A DNA stretch of 64,000 bases from Limnanthes douglasii subsp. nivea (Eukaryota > Streptophyta > Magnoliopsida > Brassicales > Limnanthaceae): NCBI GenBank assembly GCA_036936605.1, contig JAUPFV010000005.1, positions 229,739,770-229,803,769 of the forward strand. The letters are read 5' to 3'. Numbering within the stretch: position 1 is the stretch's first letter; each line of letters opens with the position of its first letter. Under the pieces are notes generated by a model. The model had not been told where the DNA came from. It saw nothing but the letters and a program-made list of their open reading frames with translations, and did no database searches. Positions 33,907 to 46,202 of this stretch are shown here, one piece after another. The translations under genes were made by a program, and so were the position numbers.

Positions 33907-34931
33907 GGTTTACAATGGGGATTGGTATACAGGTTTAAGTGAATACAGGAGTAGGCATAATGCAGAGAAGATGTGCCTTTCTGGTTAGTGTTTTATTTTT
34001 CTCTTTTGTTCGAAATATCAAAACTATGGTGTCTTTAAATAAGTTATTATGCCAATAAACTATTGTAAGATCTATAAGCTTTATAGTGGGGAATACAAAC
34101 ACAGTTTCTATTATTTAATTGGGTTGTTTACATATCATGATGATGTTGCTTTAGTTTCAGCTTATTCTTCCTAGTGGGTTAGTTCTTTTTTTATAATGAT
34201 TTCTGCCAAAAGTTGGAATTTTTGTTATGCAACTGTTGCTCTTTGACTTGCGGCGAAAGGAAGAAGTGCAAACTATATTAGCATATCGAAATATGATGTC
34301 TTTGCTGTTTGAATTAAACATGTTTCTGCCTACTCTTTGTTGTGCCAAGTAGAGTAGCTCTACAAAACAAACACAAACTTGGTAAAAAAGGCCTTTAATT
34401 AGAACCTGTCAGTCACCTTAATATCGTTAAATCTGAAGGGGGACTTAAAGGTGTGTTCGACAATGAGAGCTTTATAAGCCTGCAAGTTCATAAAAGTCAC
34501 TCACAGTTAGAAGCATACACTAGTGTTACCATTTCATGATATCTATGGATGTTTATGTATGAGGAGAACTTACTCAATAAAAGTAGACATGTATGTGTTG
34601 TTCGTTTATATTCGTCTTTTGCTTGATAGTTTAATTACTTTTGTTAATTTGAAGCCCAGTAGAAGCAGTCTTGGTAGTGAACATTGATTAGTATACCTTT
34701 ATAAGTTAGTAAGCACCTAACAAAAAGACACACAAATTGAATGGAACCTAAACTTTCCCATAATATTAACTACCAATCTTTTACTCATTCTTTAAGTCAT
34801 CTTTAGATATGACTATACAATTACTCCTAGTTTAGGGGGGCACGGCAAGATGATGAATATGCATGTATAAATTAAAGCGTCATGAATCAGTCTAAGATAC
34901 CAAAAGGTAATCCATCTCCTTAAAAGCGTTC
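33907..34931. other. Intergenic: 3' UTR and promoter of the next gene
   Basis: AT-rich, no gene seen. TATAAATTA at 34866-34874 lies 66 bp before the next ATG and is its probable TATA box. Confidence 0.5.
34866..34874 (+). promoter_or_regulatory. TATA box of the eight-cysteine protein gene
   Basis: TATAAATTA in gcatgtataaattaaag, at normal spacing to the ATG at 34932. Confidence 0.5.
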
Positions 34932-35435
34932 ATGAAAAGAGGTAACATCCCATTACTAGTGCTCGTTGCAGCGCTCTTTGCTCTTGTACCAAAGAGCAGT
35001 TGCCAAGTTGACGAGAGCCAACTTCAACTACCTCATATTTTTCCTCAACGGCCGTTGTGTGCCTCCCAATATGCTTTAGCCAATTATGCATGCGGGAAGT
35101 TGCCTTACCACCCTATCCCACCAGCCCCCCCTGCAGCTTTGAGTCCTCCTAATGGCCATACTGCCTCTCCTAATGACCAGCCTGGCGCTCCTGCTCCTGG
35201 TGCAAATGGGCACCACCACCGCCACCACCGGAGGAGTCACAGGCATAGGAGATACGAACCGACATTGGCAGAAGCAAAATGCTGCAAGTGGTTGCAGCAG
35301 ATGGACCCTGAGTGCGCGTGTGATTTGCTCGTTCATTTGCCTCCGTTTCTTGCTCGCCCAGGCCATATCTATACGGTTTTCATTGACCCCGCGTGTCAAA
35401 TCAGTTTTAATTGTTCAGGCCGACTTATAAGATGA
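34932..35435 (+). CDS. Secreted eight-cysteine-motif (LTP/2S albumin superfamily) protein with a Pro/His-rich insert
   Basis: 167 residues, one exon. Residues 1-24 form a signal peptide (IPLLVLVAALFALVP core) with likely cleavage after Cys24 or so. The mature part has the eight-cysteine pattern: C43-x10-C54-x62-C117C118-x9-C128-x-C130-x24-C155-x5-C161. The spacing is canonical except that 62 residues separate C54 from the CC pair; this insert is Pro/Ala-rich (59-92), then His/Arg-rich (HHHRHHRRSHRHRR, 94-107). No C-terminal hydrophobic tail, so no GPI anchor. Family members bind lipids or act as inhibitors outside the cell; whether this one binds lipid cannot be told. The His/Arg run could bind metal or cell-wall polyanions (inference). 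Confidence 0.85.
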   Translation: MKRGNIPLLVLVAALFALVPKSSCQVDESQLQLPHIFPQRPLCASQYALANYACGKLPYHPIPPAPPAALSPPNGHTASPNDQPGAPAPGANGHHHRHHRRSHRHRRYEPTLAEAKCCKWLQQMDPECACDLLVHLPPFLARPGHIYTVFIDPACQISFNCSGRLIR

Positions 35436-36389
35436 TAATGATGATTCTGATGCTTATGGTGTTTGGTCAGAAACATGCAAAATGAGCTCAATATCCTGGA
35501 GGTGTAACTATGTGTATAAAATCTGAATCTGATTTCATTTACCTCTCTTTTATGATTTTACCGGTGTCGGCAGAGTTAACCTAATTACTAATATTATACT
35601 TTTCGTTTAAACTTAAGTAATCGTGTTCTTTTTGTTACTCGTTTGCTCCGCTGCACTACTTTCCCGCTTACATAAAAGCATCTATTGCTTAGTCAGGTGT
35701 GGATATATCATCCATCTGTTCTAGATGGATGCCAATACACAGGTTTGGTTAAACTAGTTCCTAGCTATAGACTTTGTATTGATCCAGATACTATACGGAA
35801 AAGGTTGGAGCTTGAGTCATGTGCTATTCTGACTCGGAAACAATATTACACACCTGAAAAGATATCGACATCGATAGTAATCCAGCGCAGTTTTTTCCAG
35901 ATTAGGTACGGGATATTTAAACACCGAAAACTAATGAATCGGCTAGAATTATTGATGCGCATTTAAGTAAAAAGGCTGCCCCATTGCAAATATGACTGAT
36001 GAACCATTTCTTGTGTCCATTATTATTCAAAAGTCAAGAGTCTACCATCACATAACTCTTCACATCAGCACAGTTTACTTAACTATTCATTACAATGCCA
36101 ATTTTGATATATTCAAACTACACATGGATAGGATCCAAGTAAGCCAATCAAGTTGGATATTGTTTAAAACGAATGTTCGTCAACGATGCAAAAATTCTAA
36201 CCAAAATCAAGACTTCTAAGATTCACCAACAACTACTTTATTATTTATTACTCCAAAATTTCCTACACCTCTGTTTCCTGGTTCCTTCTTTATCAGTATC
36301 TTCTACAAATGGTTAATCAACGCACAGCTTAAAACTGAAACTCAAAAACTATACATTCACAAAAGATTTGAGTTTTGAGGAATGAATCA
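35436..36389. other. Intergenic region
   Basis: 3' UTR and promoter sequence. An open stretch at 35685-35966 has no recognisable domain and starts at a non-ATG codon; I do not call it a gene. Confidence 0.5.
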
Positions 36390-38188
36390 ATGGCTTTGTA
36401 CACATACTGCTGGTTTATCATTGAAACTATAGTTATCCAACCAAATGGGTATCTAAATTTGTTCTACTTAAGCTTCCTAATCCATCCTGCTTTGCTCTTT
36501 CTTGGACAAGTTTTTCTCCTGTTTGATTTTCTTCGTAGGTGGCTTGCTCATTTCACGAGAGTTATTCTCCGTTTCGCAAATTGTGTCTGTTTTGCTTTCT
36601 CAGTTGTGGAAAAGAGTGATGACTTTCGAACCACTCAGAACCATAACAAAAGCCAACATGTAATTTCAGATGGTTTTTCGAGAAAGCAACCTTTGATACA
36701 CAAACTAGAATTATTAGAAGATGACAAGTTTTATGATTTCGAGGATGATGAAGTTGTTCTTCATGAGCATGACTATGACTATGTGGAGGAATGGTTAAGT
36801 AATTTCGTTACCTATGATAACATGAGCATAAATTACTATTTATCTTCAGTTCAAGGCACCTCTGTTAAGTCATCGTCTGATGATACAGATTCGACCAAGA
36901 GCTCGTTATCTCTTTCTAACTCAGATTCGTGCTTAGAGGATTCAAGTGCGATTGCAACTAAGAGTGATCAATTTTCAGCATATGTTATAAGCTCCGACGT
37001 CCGAGCTTTTACTAGTACAAGAGAGGAGGATTCTGATGAATTCTATAAAGTCTATTGCGATAGAATGAGATGGTTCGATCTTCTTAGTTATGATAGAACA
37101 TGTGGACTAAGTAAGTGTAACTTCTTTCTTATAACTTTAAAAGATATGTAGATTATGACTTCATTTTCTTTCCATTGATCATCCTCTGTAATTGGTTAAT
37201 CTTAGGCACAATCCAAAACAAGTATATATGCCATCCAAGCATCTCATCATCACTCTCCAAAGTAGCAGAGAAGAGGCTATTGAAAAGCTTAGACAATGAT
37301 TTGGAGCTTGTTTATGTTGCTCAAGCATGCTTGTCATGGGAAGCACTTCTTCATCAATACACAAAAGTGAAGGAACTCGCAATTTCTGGACCTCAATACT
37401 GCAAATCTTATAGTAACGTGGCTGGCAACTTCCAAAATTTCCAAGTTTTAGTAGAGAGATTCTTGGAGGACGAAAGGTGCCAAAAAAAGAGAGTTTTGAC
37501 TTATATTGGAGCAAGACTTGAACACAAAAGTCTCCTCCAAGTTCCAAAAATTTCAGGTAATATTTAAAAGTCATATGTTTTCCTGACTCAACTAATCCAA
37601 GCAACACTAATATTTTAGGGTAAGCATTCATCTATTTATGATCAAATGAGCTTGGTCATCTATTTTGGTAGGGTTTGGCCAAATAGAAAATGAAGGTGAA
37701 GAAGTTGATGTGAAAGAGGTTTTGGAGGCAATTCAAAGATGTATTCCGGTTTTTGGCGAGTTTGTCGAAAAAGACAACCTCAAGAAGCCTTGGTGGAAAT
37801 TTCAAAGCTCATCACAAGTCGAAGATCCTAAAGACTTAGACCTACTAGTCTCCCTCACCAAAACAATCCAAAAGGTAATCAATCAATCATCTTAAACTTT
37901 CCGAAAACATTTTTTCTAAGTACTAATTGCATATATGCTTTACAATAGGAATTACCTACGAAATTCAAGAAGAACGGAAAACAGAACTCCGGTGAAGAAA
38001 CGGGAGACCACGAGACACTATCAAGATGGATAAATTTGAAACTAATGTCAAGAGTTCTTCAAATGTCTATGCTCTCATCCTCTCAACTCCAATGGTGTCA
38101 TCAGAAGCTTCTCTCATTACAAGACTCCAAAGAAGAAAAACATGTTTTAGAAAGTTCGAAGTTTACTTTATTATTCCCATCTTCCTAA
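36390..38188 (+). CDS. DUF1666 family protein, four exons
   Basis: Exons 36390-37110, 37206-37556, 37672-37874 and 37949-38188 join in frame to 504 residues; all introns are GT-AG (95, 115 and 74 bp). Exon 1 encodes an N-terminal hydrophobic region (about residues 7-65, two or three segments), an acidic Ser-rich stretch (DSTKSSLSLSNSDSC) and the DUF1666 start YCDRMRWFDLLSYDRTCGL. Exon 2 carries EKRLLKSLDNDLELVYVAQACLSWEAL (in part) and VERFLEDERC; exon 3 has CIPVFGEFVEKD and KPWWKF; exon 4 SRVLQMSMLSSSQLQWCHQKL and FTLLFPSS at the end. These are the family's hallmark blocks, complete to the C-terminus. Molecular function is unknown; Arabidopsis members were once labelled ribosomal L34Ae. Start: the first ATG in frame. 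Confidence 0.9.
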
Positions 38189-38350
38189 TTAAATGCTTTT
38201 CCATTTTCCAAAATGTAATTAAATTATAAATCTAATCATAAATATATAAATTATTAAATAGACAGAACATACATTACGATCCATAGTAATTGTAATAACA
38301 CAAACATAATCATCATTTGTTACATAATTAAGGAAACAAGATTAAGTTAA

Positions 38351-39013
38351 TCAAGCAGACATACAACCAATCCCAAACCTTGATTTAGGAAACACGAGAA
38401 ACAAACCACTGCAAACAATCCCAACCATCAAAGGGAAACTTTCCATCACCTGATCCATTTCCTTCTCTTTCCCGGGAAACAAACAGCTCGTAACCCTATG
38501 GTCGGAAAACGCAATCGCCACGAACACCATCACGCTCATTACCGCGTGAACGAAATCATTGAACCTCAACTTATACCTGTCATCGTCTTTTGGTATCTCG
38601 ACGCCGTCGATCCCGGGGTTGAAAACCGCCAGTCCTTTCGGGGTCACGAATCCGTAGAACATTTTTCCGTCCGGCGATTTGTAACTGTCGGTGAAGTGGA
38701 AGAAGAAGCAAGAGAGTGAACAGAGTGCTAGCAAGAGATGGATCATGAGTGTGTTCACGCTGTTGCAATCTCCGGTGCGGTAGATGGAGGGAAGTACCAT
38801 TTCGAAGGTTAAGAGAGTTCCGGTGGGGAGGAAATTGACGAGCATTGATGTTTTTGAGATGGTGGTTTGAACTCCTTTGGCCACCCGGGCTTTACGGGAG
38901 GGGGCGGCGGAGGATGAGAGGGCGTTGGGTTTTGGGACATGTGACGGGGAGGAGTTCTGAGGCGGAGTTGCGGTGTAGATTTTGATGCCGACGGTTTCTT
39001 CGGTTGGCTGCAT
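38351..39013 (-). CDS. DMP9-like: DUF679 membrane protein (DMP), DMP8/DMP9-like
   Basis: 220 residues, no intron, ATG at 39013. After a Ser/Pro-rich cytosolic N-terminus (1-50) the core has four hydrophobic segments at about 57-77, 87-107, 152-170 and 192-210. Family blocks visible: SKTSMLVNFLPTGTLLTFEM, CFFFHFTDSYKSPDGKMFYG, DDRYKLRFNDFVHAVMSVMV, LFPGKEKEMDQVMESFPLMV and GIGCMSA at the end. The TVGIKIYTATPP N-terminus and these blocks fit the DMP8/DMP9 branch, whose Arabidopsis members act in sperm cells during gamete fusion and whose loss gives haploid offspring. A TATA-like TCATAAATAAT lies about 60 bp upstream on minus. All key blocks are intact, so this looks functional. Convergent with the DUF1666 gene, 162 bp apart. 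Confidence 0.9.
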   Translation of the reverse strand: MQPTEETVGIKIYTATPPQNSSPSHVPKPNALSSSAAPSRKARVAKGVQTTISKTSMLVNFLPTGTLLTFEMVLPSIYRTGDCNSVNTLMIHLLLALCSLSCFFFHFTDSYKSPDGKMFYGFVTPKGLAVFNPGIDGVEIPKDDDRYKLRFNDFVHAVMSVMVFVAIAFSDHRVTSCLFPGKEKEMDQVMESFPLMVGIVCSGLFLVFPKSRFGIGCMSA

Positions 39014-39940
39014 CTTTTTCTTGTTTTTCTGATTCTTGTGAGATTCAACTTTTGGATTTGAAAGTTGAAAGGATTATTTATGATAGAATAATTTGAATAT
39101 GGATTTTGCTAGGTAGTTATTTACGGTTATTGAGTTTTTGTTAACCGCTTAGTTCTGTTTTTTTGTTGGTTGTAATATTTAAATTAAATTTAATGAGTTT
39201 CTTTTTTCTAGTGGTTTGGGACATGAGACACCTTTGGGCTTTGCATTAGTGTCTTATCTTGTAGCATACTTACGGATGCATGCCTAAAAGAATAAGACAC
39301 CAAACTAAGCAAAATAAAGCTAATGACTTCAACTGGTTTATCGAACTAGTGTGTAGTCCTTAATCTGCAAGAACTGAACGAGAGAGCTCAAATCCGTCAA
39401 CATCAACCAGAAGGTCATCCTCAACTATTTTGATAAATGTGTAATTATTATAACAGCGATATGATGCCCAACTGTCCGAGCATTTAGTCAGCATATCCTA
39501 CTCGAACAAGAGCAGAAATATTAAAGTTTGCTACTAAAGATCGAGATAGAGAGATTAGAGCTTTGGAGCCTTTAAAATTCACATTTCTATAATTCTTTTA
39601 GTTTGGTGAGGGAATTTTAGAAATAATTTGTCAATACACATATTGCCACTAATTTTTATAATTCTATCATTTCGAGTTAAATTTCATTATCCGCGGCGAT
39701 GACTTTTAAAATCTGATACGAATGACATATGTTTACTTTTGGAAAAAGATATTAATCTATTTTGAGAAGTAGCAACTAGTATGTACTTTTTTTTCTTCTA
39801 AAGCTTACGGTAGTGGTCTCACAATATTAAACTCCATTTATCGAATGGAATTGATTCAGTTATTGTCTGTAGAAAATATCGTCGCCAGTTATAGATCGTT
39901 CGCATGTGTCACACTACTTTACTTTTCTTTTTGCATTCTT
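39014..39940. other. DMP promoter and AT-rich spacer
   Basis: The first 150-300 bp on the minus strand should hold the DMP promoter. The remainder to 39940 shows no gene or repeat that I recognise. Confidence 0.5.
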
Positions 39941-42900
39941 CATAATAGTTAGTCAGCAACAACCATAAAGTAGGATTCTACGGTAAAGTCTTTTCTCCAT
40001 TATGTAATTCTTCCAAGACTAAAGTTGCTTCGTTTATGCATAATCACCACAATAATGGCTTGGTTGGACCTTTTTTATACATAATGTCTGAAGTCCAGAC
40101 AAATCTTCTTTCGTGCTTTCTTTTTGCCTTCAGGATGCACTTCTTCTACTAGATATTGTTGTTGCCGCTGCCGCCATTACTTATGCGGAAGTATGTTGAG
40201 AAGAATCCTTCAGGAAAAGTAATATAAAGATTTTCATGAAAAAATATTCTTGGTGCTGAAGATGTACACGCGAAAGATGCGAGTGCATCAGAGTTCTTGG
40301 CTCTCGAGACTTGTTTAAATTTCACATGCTTAAACTCAGATACTAACCGTTGTAACTTTTTTCAACTACTATGTTATGCTCTCTTTTTTTAGCTTCAGCC
40401 TTCCCTGATGCCTGGTTGACAAGTAATTAAGAGTTAGTTAGGATTCGTACCTTATTTTCTCCATAAATGTTTGTTAGCCAAATTCCTGCGATTGCAACTT
40501 CATACTCAACTTCATTTTTGGATGCTGGAAATTCGAACTTGATGGATTGATTTAGAATATCCTGTATTAGAGATATAACTGAAATTCTGTTCCTGAGCGT
40601 TGGTTATTTTTTCCTCCATCAGTTCTAACTCTCAAAATATCTTCAAACTCATCATTTGAAGAGTTGAGTCTTTCAGATTGAAACTCCAATCTACCAATGC
40701 AAAGGCTTTAATTTTTGTTTTCAACTCAAAGTGGATATCAATATATTCTATCTCTACAAACCATATGATCAATCCTCCTGCTACATCAAGCCTTTGCATC
40801 ACATTTCTTCAAAGGACTTGAGTATTAACTACTATAGTATGTGCTTGACAGTATGACATCATTTTCATAGCCACAACTAACAATGTTAAATAATTTTTAT
40901 CTAATCATAAATACTTAGTTTCAGTTGGTAATAGAGATTGACTTACATAACATACTACTTTGGATTCATATTTTTCCTCGTTGATTAATATTGCGCTGAT
41001 TGTTTAGTCTTAGATTACGAATTATAGGTACAAAATTTCTCATAGCCGAGGTTTGGTTAACACTTCGGGTGAATTAAAAAATTATCTATATTATTAAAAT
41101 ATTCAACATATGTTGGATTTCATTCAAACTTTCCTCGTCCTCTTCGGATTTGAAAGAAAGGTTTACACTTGTCAAAGGGTCTTGAAAAGAACGTGTTAAT
41201 TGTTGATATCCTTCCAATCAGAACTTCATTGAGCATTCTTAGGTTCTTCCATTGCTTATAAATTATCAAATTGTGTTAGATCTGTCTTGATTAGTCTTCT
41301 ACTCATCACGTATCCCAAGAATTTCTAGACAGTATGCCGAAGGTGCACTTTTCTAGATTCAACTTAAGATTTACTCGCATAAGGTTTCCAAATGACTCGG
41401 ATAAGTCAGCTAGGTGGTCTTTTAATGAATTTTTGTTTCCATCATATCATCAATTTATACTTGTAGGTTTTGGCCTAACTAATTCATAAAGATCATGTTT
41501 ATTAGCCTCTGCTATTTTGCTATAACAATTTTCAGTCTGATTGGTAGAATTTTGTAGCATTGTGTCCCTCTTTCGCTGATGAAGGAAATATGTCCACAGT
41601 CCTCCTCCCTAATTAGTATTTAATTATACCCCGTGAATGGGTCCATAAAGAATATTATTTTGTTTATGGAGGTTGCATATACAAGTTGTTCAATCCTAAA
41701 CATTGAAAATGGTTCATTCAGACATGATTTATCTAAGTCCATGAAGTCTACACACATCCTCCACTCGTTGTTATTCTTCTTAACCAATACATGATTAGTT
41801 CTTCATATTAAATAATGAGACTCCCGTATGTGTTTTAAAGTTTATCTAATTCTTTAATGATCATCTTTGTTTTCTGTAGGGAGTAAGATCTCATCTTTTT
41901 GTATGATATGCCAAAAGTTATTATTGATAGACATCTGGTGGCAGATGAATTACGTTGGAAATTATGTTACATCATGTGTACTTCATACAAGCATATCCAA
42001 GTTATTGTTTCAAAAAAATGATAATTTTATCGAGCGATCTTCAAGTTCATTCATGCTTTCATTACTATATTTTTTGCGTCTTCCCCCGATTGCACCAACT
42101 CAGATCCTTCTTTGGATTTATCCATCCCTTTCAAGACAACCCCTTCACCATTTTGTTTCTACGATTTAAGTACCATGGATTTTGCATAGCATTTCTTGAA
42201 TGTCTTTTGATTTCTTGTGATCATGAACACTTTGCCATTTATAGGGTATCTTAGGAATTGGTGGACCATAAACACTATACATGCATCTGATCCATTCAAG
42301 GAAACCTTCAAATAATATTACAAAATGATTATGCATCTACCACCAAGAATAAAAATTGTATATATTTTATGAAATTTTATTTCCCTAAAGCAAGATCCAG
42401 AGTTAGCTCCCATAGAACAATTTCATTTTCTCCAGTGAAAGAAATAAGGATTATTTGACTTGGGGTCAGGACTAGAGCTCCTCTCATCCTTTCATATGTA
42501 CATTTTCACAAAATGTTTTCCTAGCTTCCAGTGTCGATCATCACCCTATTGATCTCTACTCCAACCAGATTTACCGTTATTAATACTTCAACAATGTTTA
42601 AGGACGTCACTCCTCTTAAATCATTATCCAAGGATAATAGGTTTGGATATGGATTTTAGTGTAAGTGTTGGACATTTGACTTTGACATACTATCTATGTC
42701 TAATTAACTTACCCTTTTTTTCCTTTTAAAGCTCTACAATATGGATCTCCTCATGCAATCACTCCTATAGTTTGTCTGTCTCAATCTAGGTCCAAGTATT
42801 CTTTCTCTTCCTCTAGTTCGGCCACTATGATAACACTCATATTTAGTGCTCTATGTTCTTCGGCTAGGGCCGGATCTTCTTTCAAAAAAATTAACGAGAC

Positions 42901-43590
42901 TTTACCTTGGGACCTCTATTTTATTCTTCTTGAAAAATTCACTAAGTTTCTCTTCATCAACTAAATTTTAGAATTGTTTGGAGATCCCAAAAATCTCTAT
43001 TGTCTTGATGCTCCCACGCGCTATGTTAATTTTATAACACGGTTGTAATTTATGATATATTTTGGTATTTTTGTAGATTGATGTCAATGTCTCGGTCATT
43101 TCAATAAATGGTCCTTTTAAAGGGTAATTAGTTCTCTTACTACTGCTAGAGTTGTAGGAGATTTTAGATCTCTCTATGACTTGTTATCGATATTGCCGCA
43201 GTTGGAGCACCGTTATTCCATGATGTGTTATTTTTTGTGTTTATCTGAGCAATTGTGTATGTCTTATTATGAAAAGGGTATATTAGCCCCCCATTTTATT
43301 TCCTTTAGAAACTTCATCTACTTTGATGTATCGCTCTACCTGAGCTAGTAAAACTTCGAAGTGCAAATCTTTCTTCTTCATTGTTGCATTGAATAGGGAA
43401 AATTCACGGAATCCTTGCCTCAATATAGCTACGACCATTAGATCGTGGTAATCTTTTAGTTGGGATTTGTTTTACACAAAACCCTTGGTGTGCTCTCTTA
43501 AACTTTCATTAAATCACTATGATACCTTTGTACAAATTGTTTGCCGAGTTTTCACTGTTGATCTTCACCCTCTTGATATCTACTCTAGCC
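39941..43590 (-). pseudogene. Remnant G: decayed gypsy pol and gag C-terminus
   Basis: Read on minus from 43590: gag blocks GKQFVQRYH, NESLREHTKGFV and ILRQGFREFSLFNATMKKKD; a linker; protease with VNLVGVEINRVMIDTGS near 42525-42580 (catalytic Asp kept, then a stop); RT with VLVKKNNNEWRMCVDFMDLD near 41740-41810 and the box reading V-stop-IDDMM near 41455; RNase H with ASKNEVEYEVAIAGIWL near 40490-40540; and the integrase start with LEELHNGEKT near 39970-40030. This is a full-length but ancient polyprotein remnant. The gag N-terminus resumes at 45871 beyond fragment M. Confidence 0.75.
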
Positions 43591-45870
43591 ATCTCTCGAA
43601 TAATGTGGGAAATATCAGCTCAAAGATAAAAAAGGCTCTTTGGTATCCGTGGAACATCGAACATCTTAAGTTGTATTTGGAATGAATGTAAAACTTTTTA
43701 TATATGTTTAACTTCTGTAAAAGTCGGTGACACACTCTTTCCTACCCTGATGACACATGAAGGTTTTAACGAGGTTCTCTTATAACCGATTTACAAACAT
43801 AAAATCTCTTTGTCATTTTTAACAGTTTTCACAGTAAAATATTTTTGCACCGGAAGGGTCTTCTAATGGAAGTTGGTCAACAATCATCTATATATTTGGA
43901 CTAGAAGGTTCTTTTAACTAAATTTGGGCGAAAATCATTAATTTTTGGACCGAAATAATATTCTAGCAAAAGTTGTTCACAACCATTTAATGTCTATCTC
44001 ACATTCGAAGGTTTTTAAAAATTAAAAGTTGGTTAACACAAATTATCCGAAAATAAGTAGTTCTATTTTTAAACTCATAAATACAAAATGCCTCGACGAC
44101 GCGAGGAAAACTTCTATGGGCACAATAGAATTTACAAAAAAAAGTCAAGAAATCACACAAGTGTTTTCTACTCCGAAAGAGTGCCTTCAGATTTATCTTC
44201 CGATGAGGCTGACAAAGACCTTCCTAACACATCAGAGTTCTAAGACAACTTATTGTCATATTCTAAGGAAACACACTATGGGCGGTACTTCACTGGAACA
44301 AGCTCCGTAAAGATGTCTAACTTTAAGTTCGAGAAACATTCATACAGATCTAGCACCATGACGGATTTGACCTTCGCATACCTAACTGCTAACTTGGAAG
44401 TGCAATCAGCAACATATGCATTGATAGCGGCCTTCCTGTCGGCTTTAGCATGACCCTTGGATTTTTCCAAGTCATGAACTGCTCGTCTGGAGTAGCTATT
44501 GGTCTTTTCTACCCTTCAGCGAGGGTACTAATGAGCACATCGTTTTGAAAATTCAATACCAAAGTTTGTTCTCATTCACGATCAAATGCCTCATTTACCA
44601 CTTTAAAAACTATATTTCTGCATCTTCGGCCCACCTAAGTCTTTTAATAACAATCTTCCGAAGATGAGGGATTGCATATTCTATTTTTTTTATCTCAAAT
44701 TTTCGATTGTGGGCTTCCCTTTTGTAAATTTTTTCTGAGTGATTAACGTTTTAATTTTCCTTTATAGTAAGGCCACAAGAGCAATAGGATCATTAAGCTT
44801 AAGAGTCAGTACGTCGTCGGTGTAGAGATTAAAATTATCTAAGTTAAGCTTGGAGTACCAGATGAAGAGCCAATTTTGGGGTGTATGGGAAGTTGGGTAT
44901 CATCTCCTCGTATTTTTTATAGATTTTTTAGCTAAATTCATCCGACTTGACATGCTTCTCATTTGAAACCCGAGGAGAATCTAAGTCGATAACAAAAGAG
45001 AGTTTTCTTTCTGTTGCATCCTTATCTAGGGGATCCACCTTTCCTCACCTCTTTGATCACTTTCATCAACAACCGGACGTGTGTGTTTTTTTATTGGAGG
45101 GTTGTCATTTTGATGGATTTTTGAAACCACCCCTTTAGCAATTACTCCCTCTTCTGTGGGAGCAACCCCCGCAGCCATAACCTCGACGTCTTCATTGGCC
45201 CCCTCTAAGCTCACTGCCACATTTTAATCCTTTTGGGGATTCGATGGCTCAGGGCCCTGGATCTTGCCTTCAAGAAGACGAGCATGTCCGTGGCTTTAAG
45301 CCGCTTCAACACATCGACTCCGATGGAGGCACCATGAGCTATTCCAACGACATAATATTTTATAAGTCCAACCTCCAAAAATGGATTTGGCGAGGTTGGC
45401 TGGAGTGAATCAACAATGGAATTTATTGAACCAAGAAACTCTAGCCCAAATGCTCAACCAAGCAAATATCCGCTCCAAATTACCTCGATGCTCCTCGAAC
45501 GCCCTAGCCGCCCTTGTCATCATTTTTTCTCAACAAAAATTATCAAAATATAAAACTAGTAACAAAGCGTATGAAGTGAAAAAAATCTGCCTAAGAGTGT
45601 ACCTCCACTGGTCCACTTAAAGGACAGCTGATGTAATCTTTCAGTAGACGCTTTGAACCCGGTCTTCCAAAGCCCCGACACAAAGAAAAACCTTTGCTTC
45701 TATTTCTTATCGGCTTATAGATATCATCGACTATCTTAAAGTTTTTCCCATTGTAAGAGAGTAAAAACGAATGTAAAGATTCTTTCGAAACAGTAGTTAG
45801 TTCGACAAATTTCTCCATAAAAAGCCACCCCAGAATATTATGGCTGCCATTATGCAGGCCTTCTTACTCG
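43591..45870 (+). mobile_element. Fragment M: 3' internal piece of a plus-strand Tat element inside remnant G
   Basis: It starts inside pol C-terminus: KKALWYPWNIEHLKLYLE-stop (43640-43685) matches the pol end of A, followed by the same ctctttcctaccctg spacer (43735-43750) and a degenerate periodic stretch (43800-44050). Then an antisense ORF on minus: coiled-coil end with YAKVKSVMVLDLYECF (44276-44470), a Pro/Glu-rich part (45026-45220) and the second half of the central domain (45591-45870, IVDDIYKPIRNRSKGF). It stops at an ACIMAA-like block at about 45870 and lacks aORF N-terminus, PPT and LTRs. How a fragment without ends entered G is unclear. Confidence 0.65.
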
Positions 45871-46140
45871 ATGATAATAATCATGCTCATATTTTTCTGT
45901 CTCATTTTCTCTTTGGATTTCAGATCGAATTTTTCTAGCAGCAATCATTGCATCCCTTTCATAGTTTAACGTTTCAATTTCTTCCAGCAATTCATTTCTA
46001 CGAGCCACCAATATGGACTCTTCAAAAATTTCACCAGCGTGCCGATCATCATGCTAATGGTCAATTTTTATATTATTTTGCGTTGGGACCTCTTTGAATT
46101 CTTTTCCAATTTCCAAATCGTTACTCATGTTTGAATATCC
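45871..46140 (-). pseudogene. Remnant G gag N-terminus
   Basis: ATG near 46128 on minus opens MSNDLEIGKEFKEVPTQNN, followed by ELLEEIETLNYERDAMIAARKIRSE, the same N-terminal helix as in B and E gag. It breaks off at about 45870 at fragment M. Confidence 0.65.
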
Positions 46141-46202
46141 TTAGATTTCTGATGCTGGTTCTACTTTAGATTGGTTTTAGAATACGATTCCTGGTACCAA
46201 AT

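Noticed and set aside
35685..35966. ORF of 93 codons between the eight-cysteine gene and the DUF1666 gene
   Set aside because: No domain, no ATG at the start and no promoter; chance ORF.
36390..37151. Single-exon reading of the DUF1666 gene
   Set aside because: The frame ends shortly after RTCGLS in a GTAAGT donor, and the family domain continues in the next exons in matching phase.
37179..37631. Minus-strand ORF opposite DUF1666 exon 2
   Set aside because: Exon 2 on plus has splice sites and family blocks in register; the minus ORF is its shadow.
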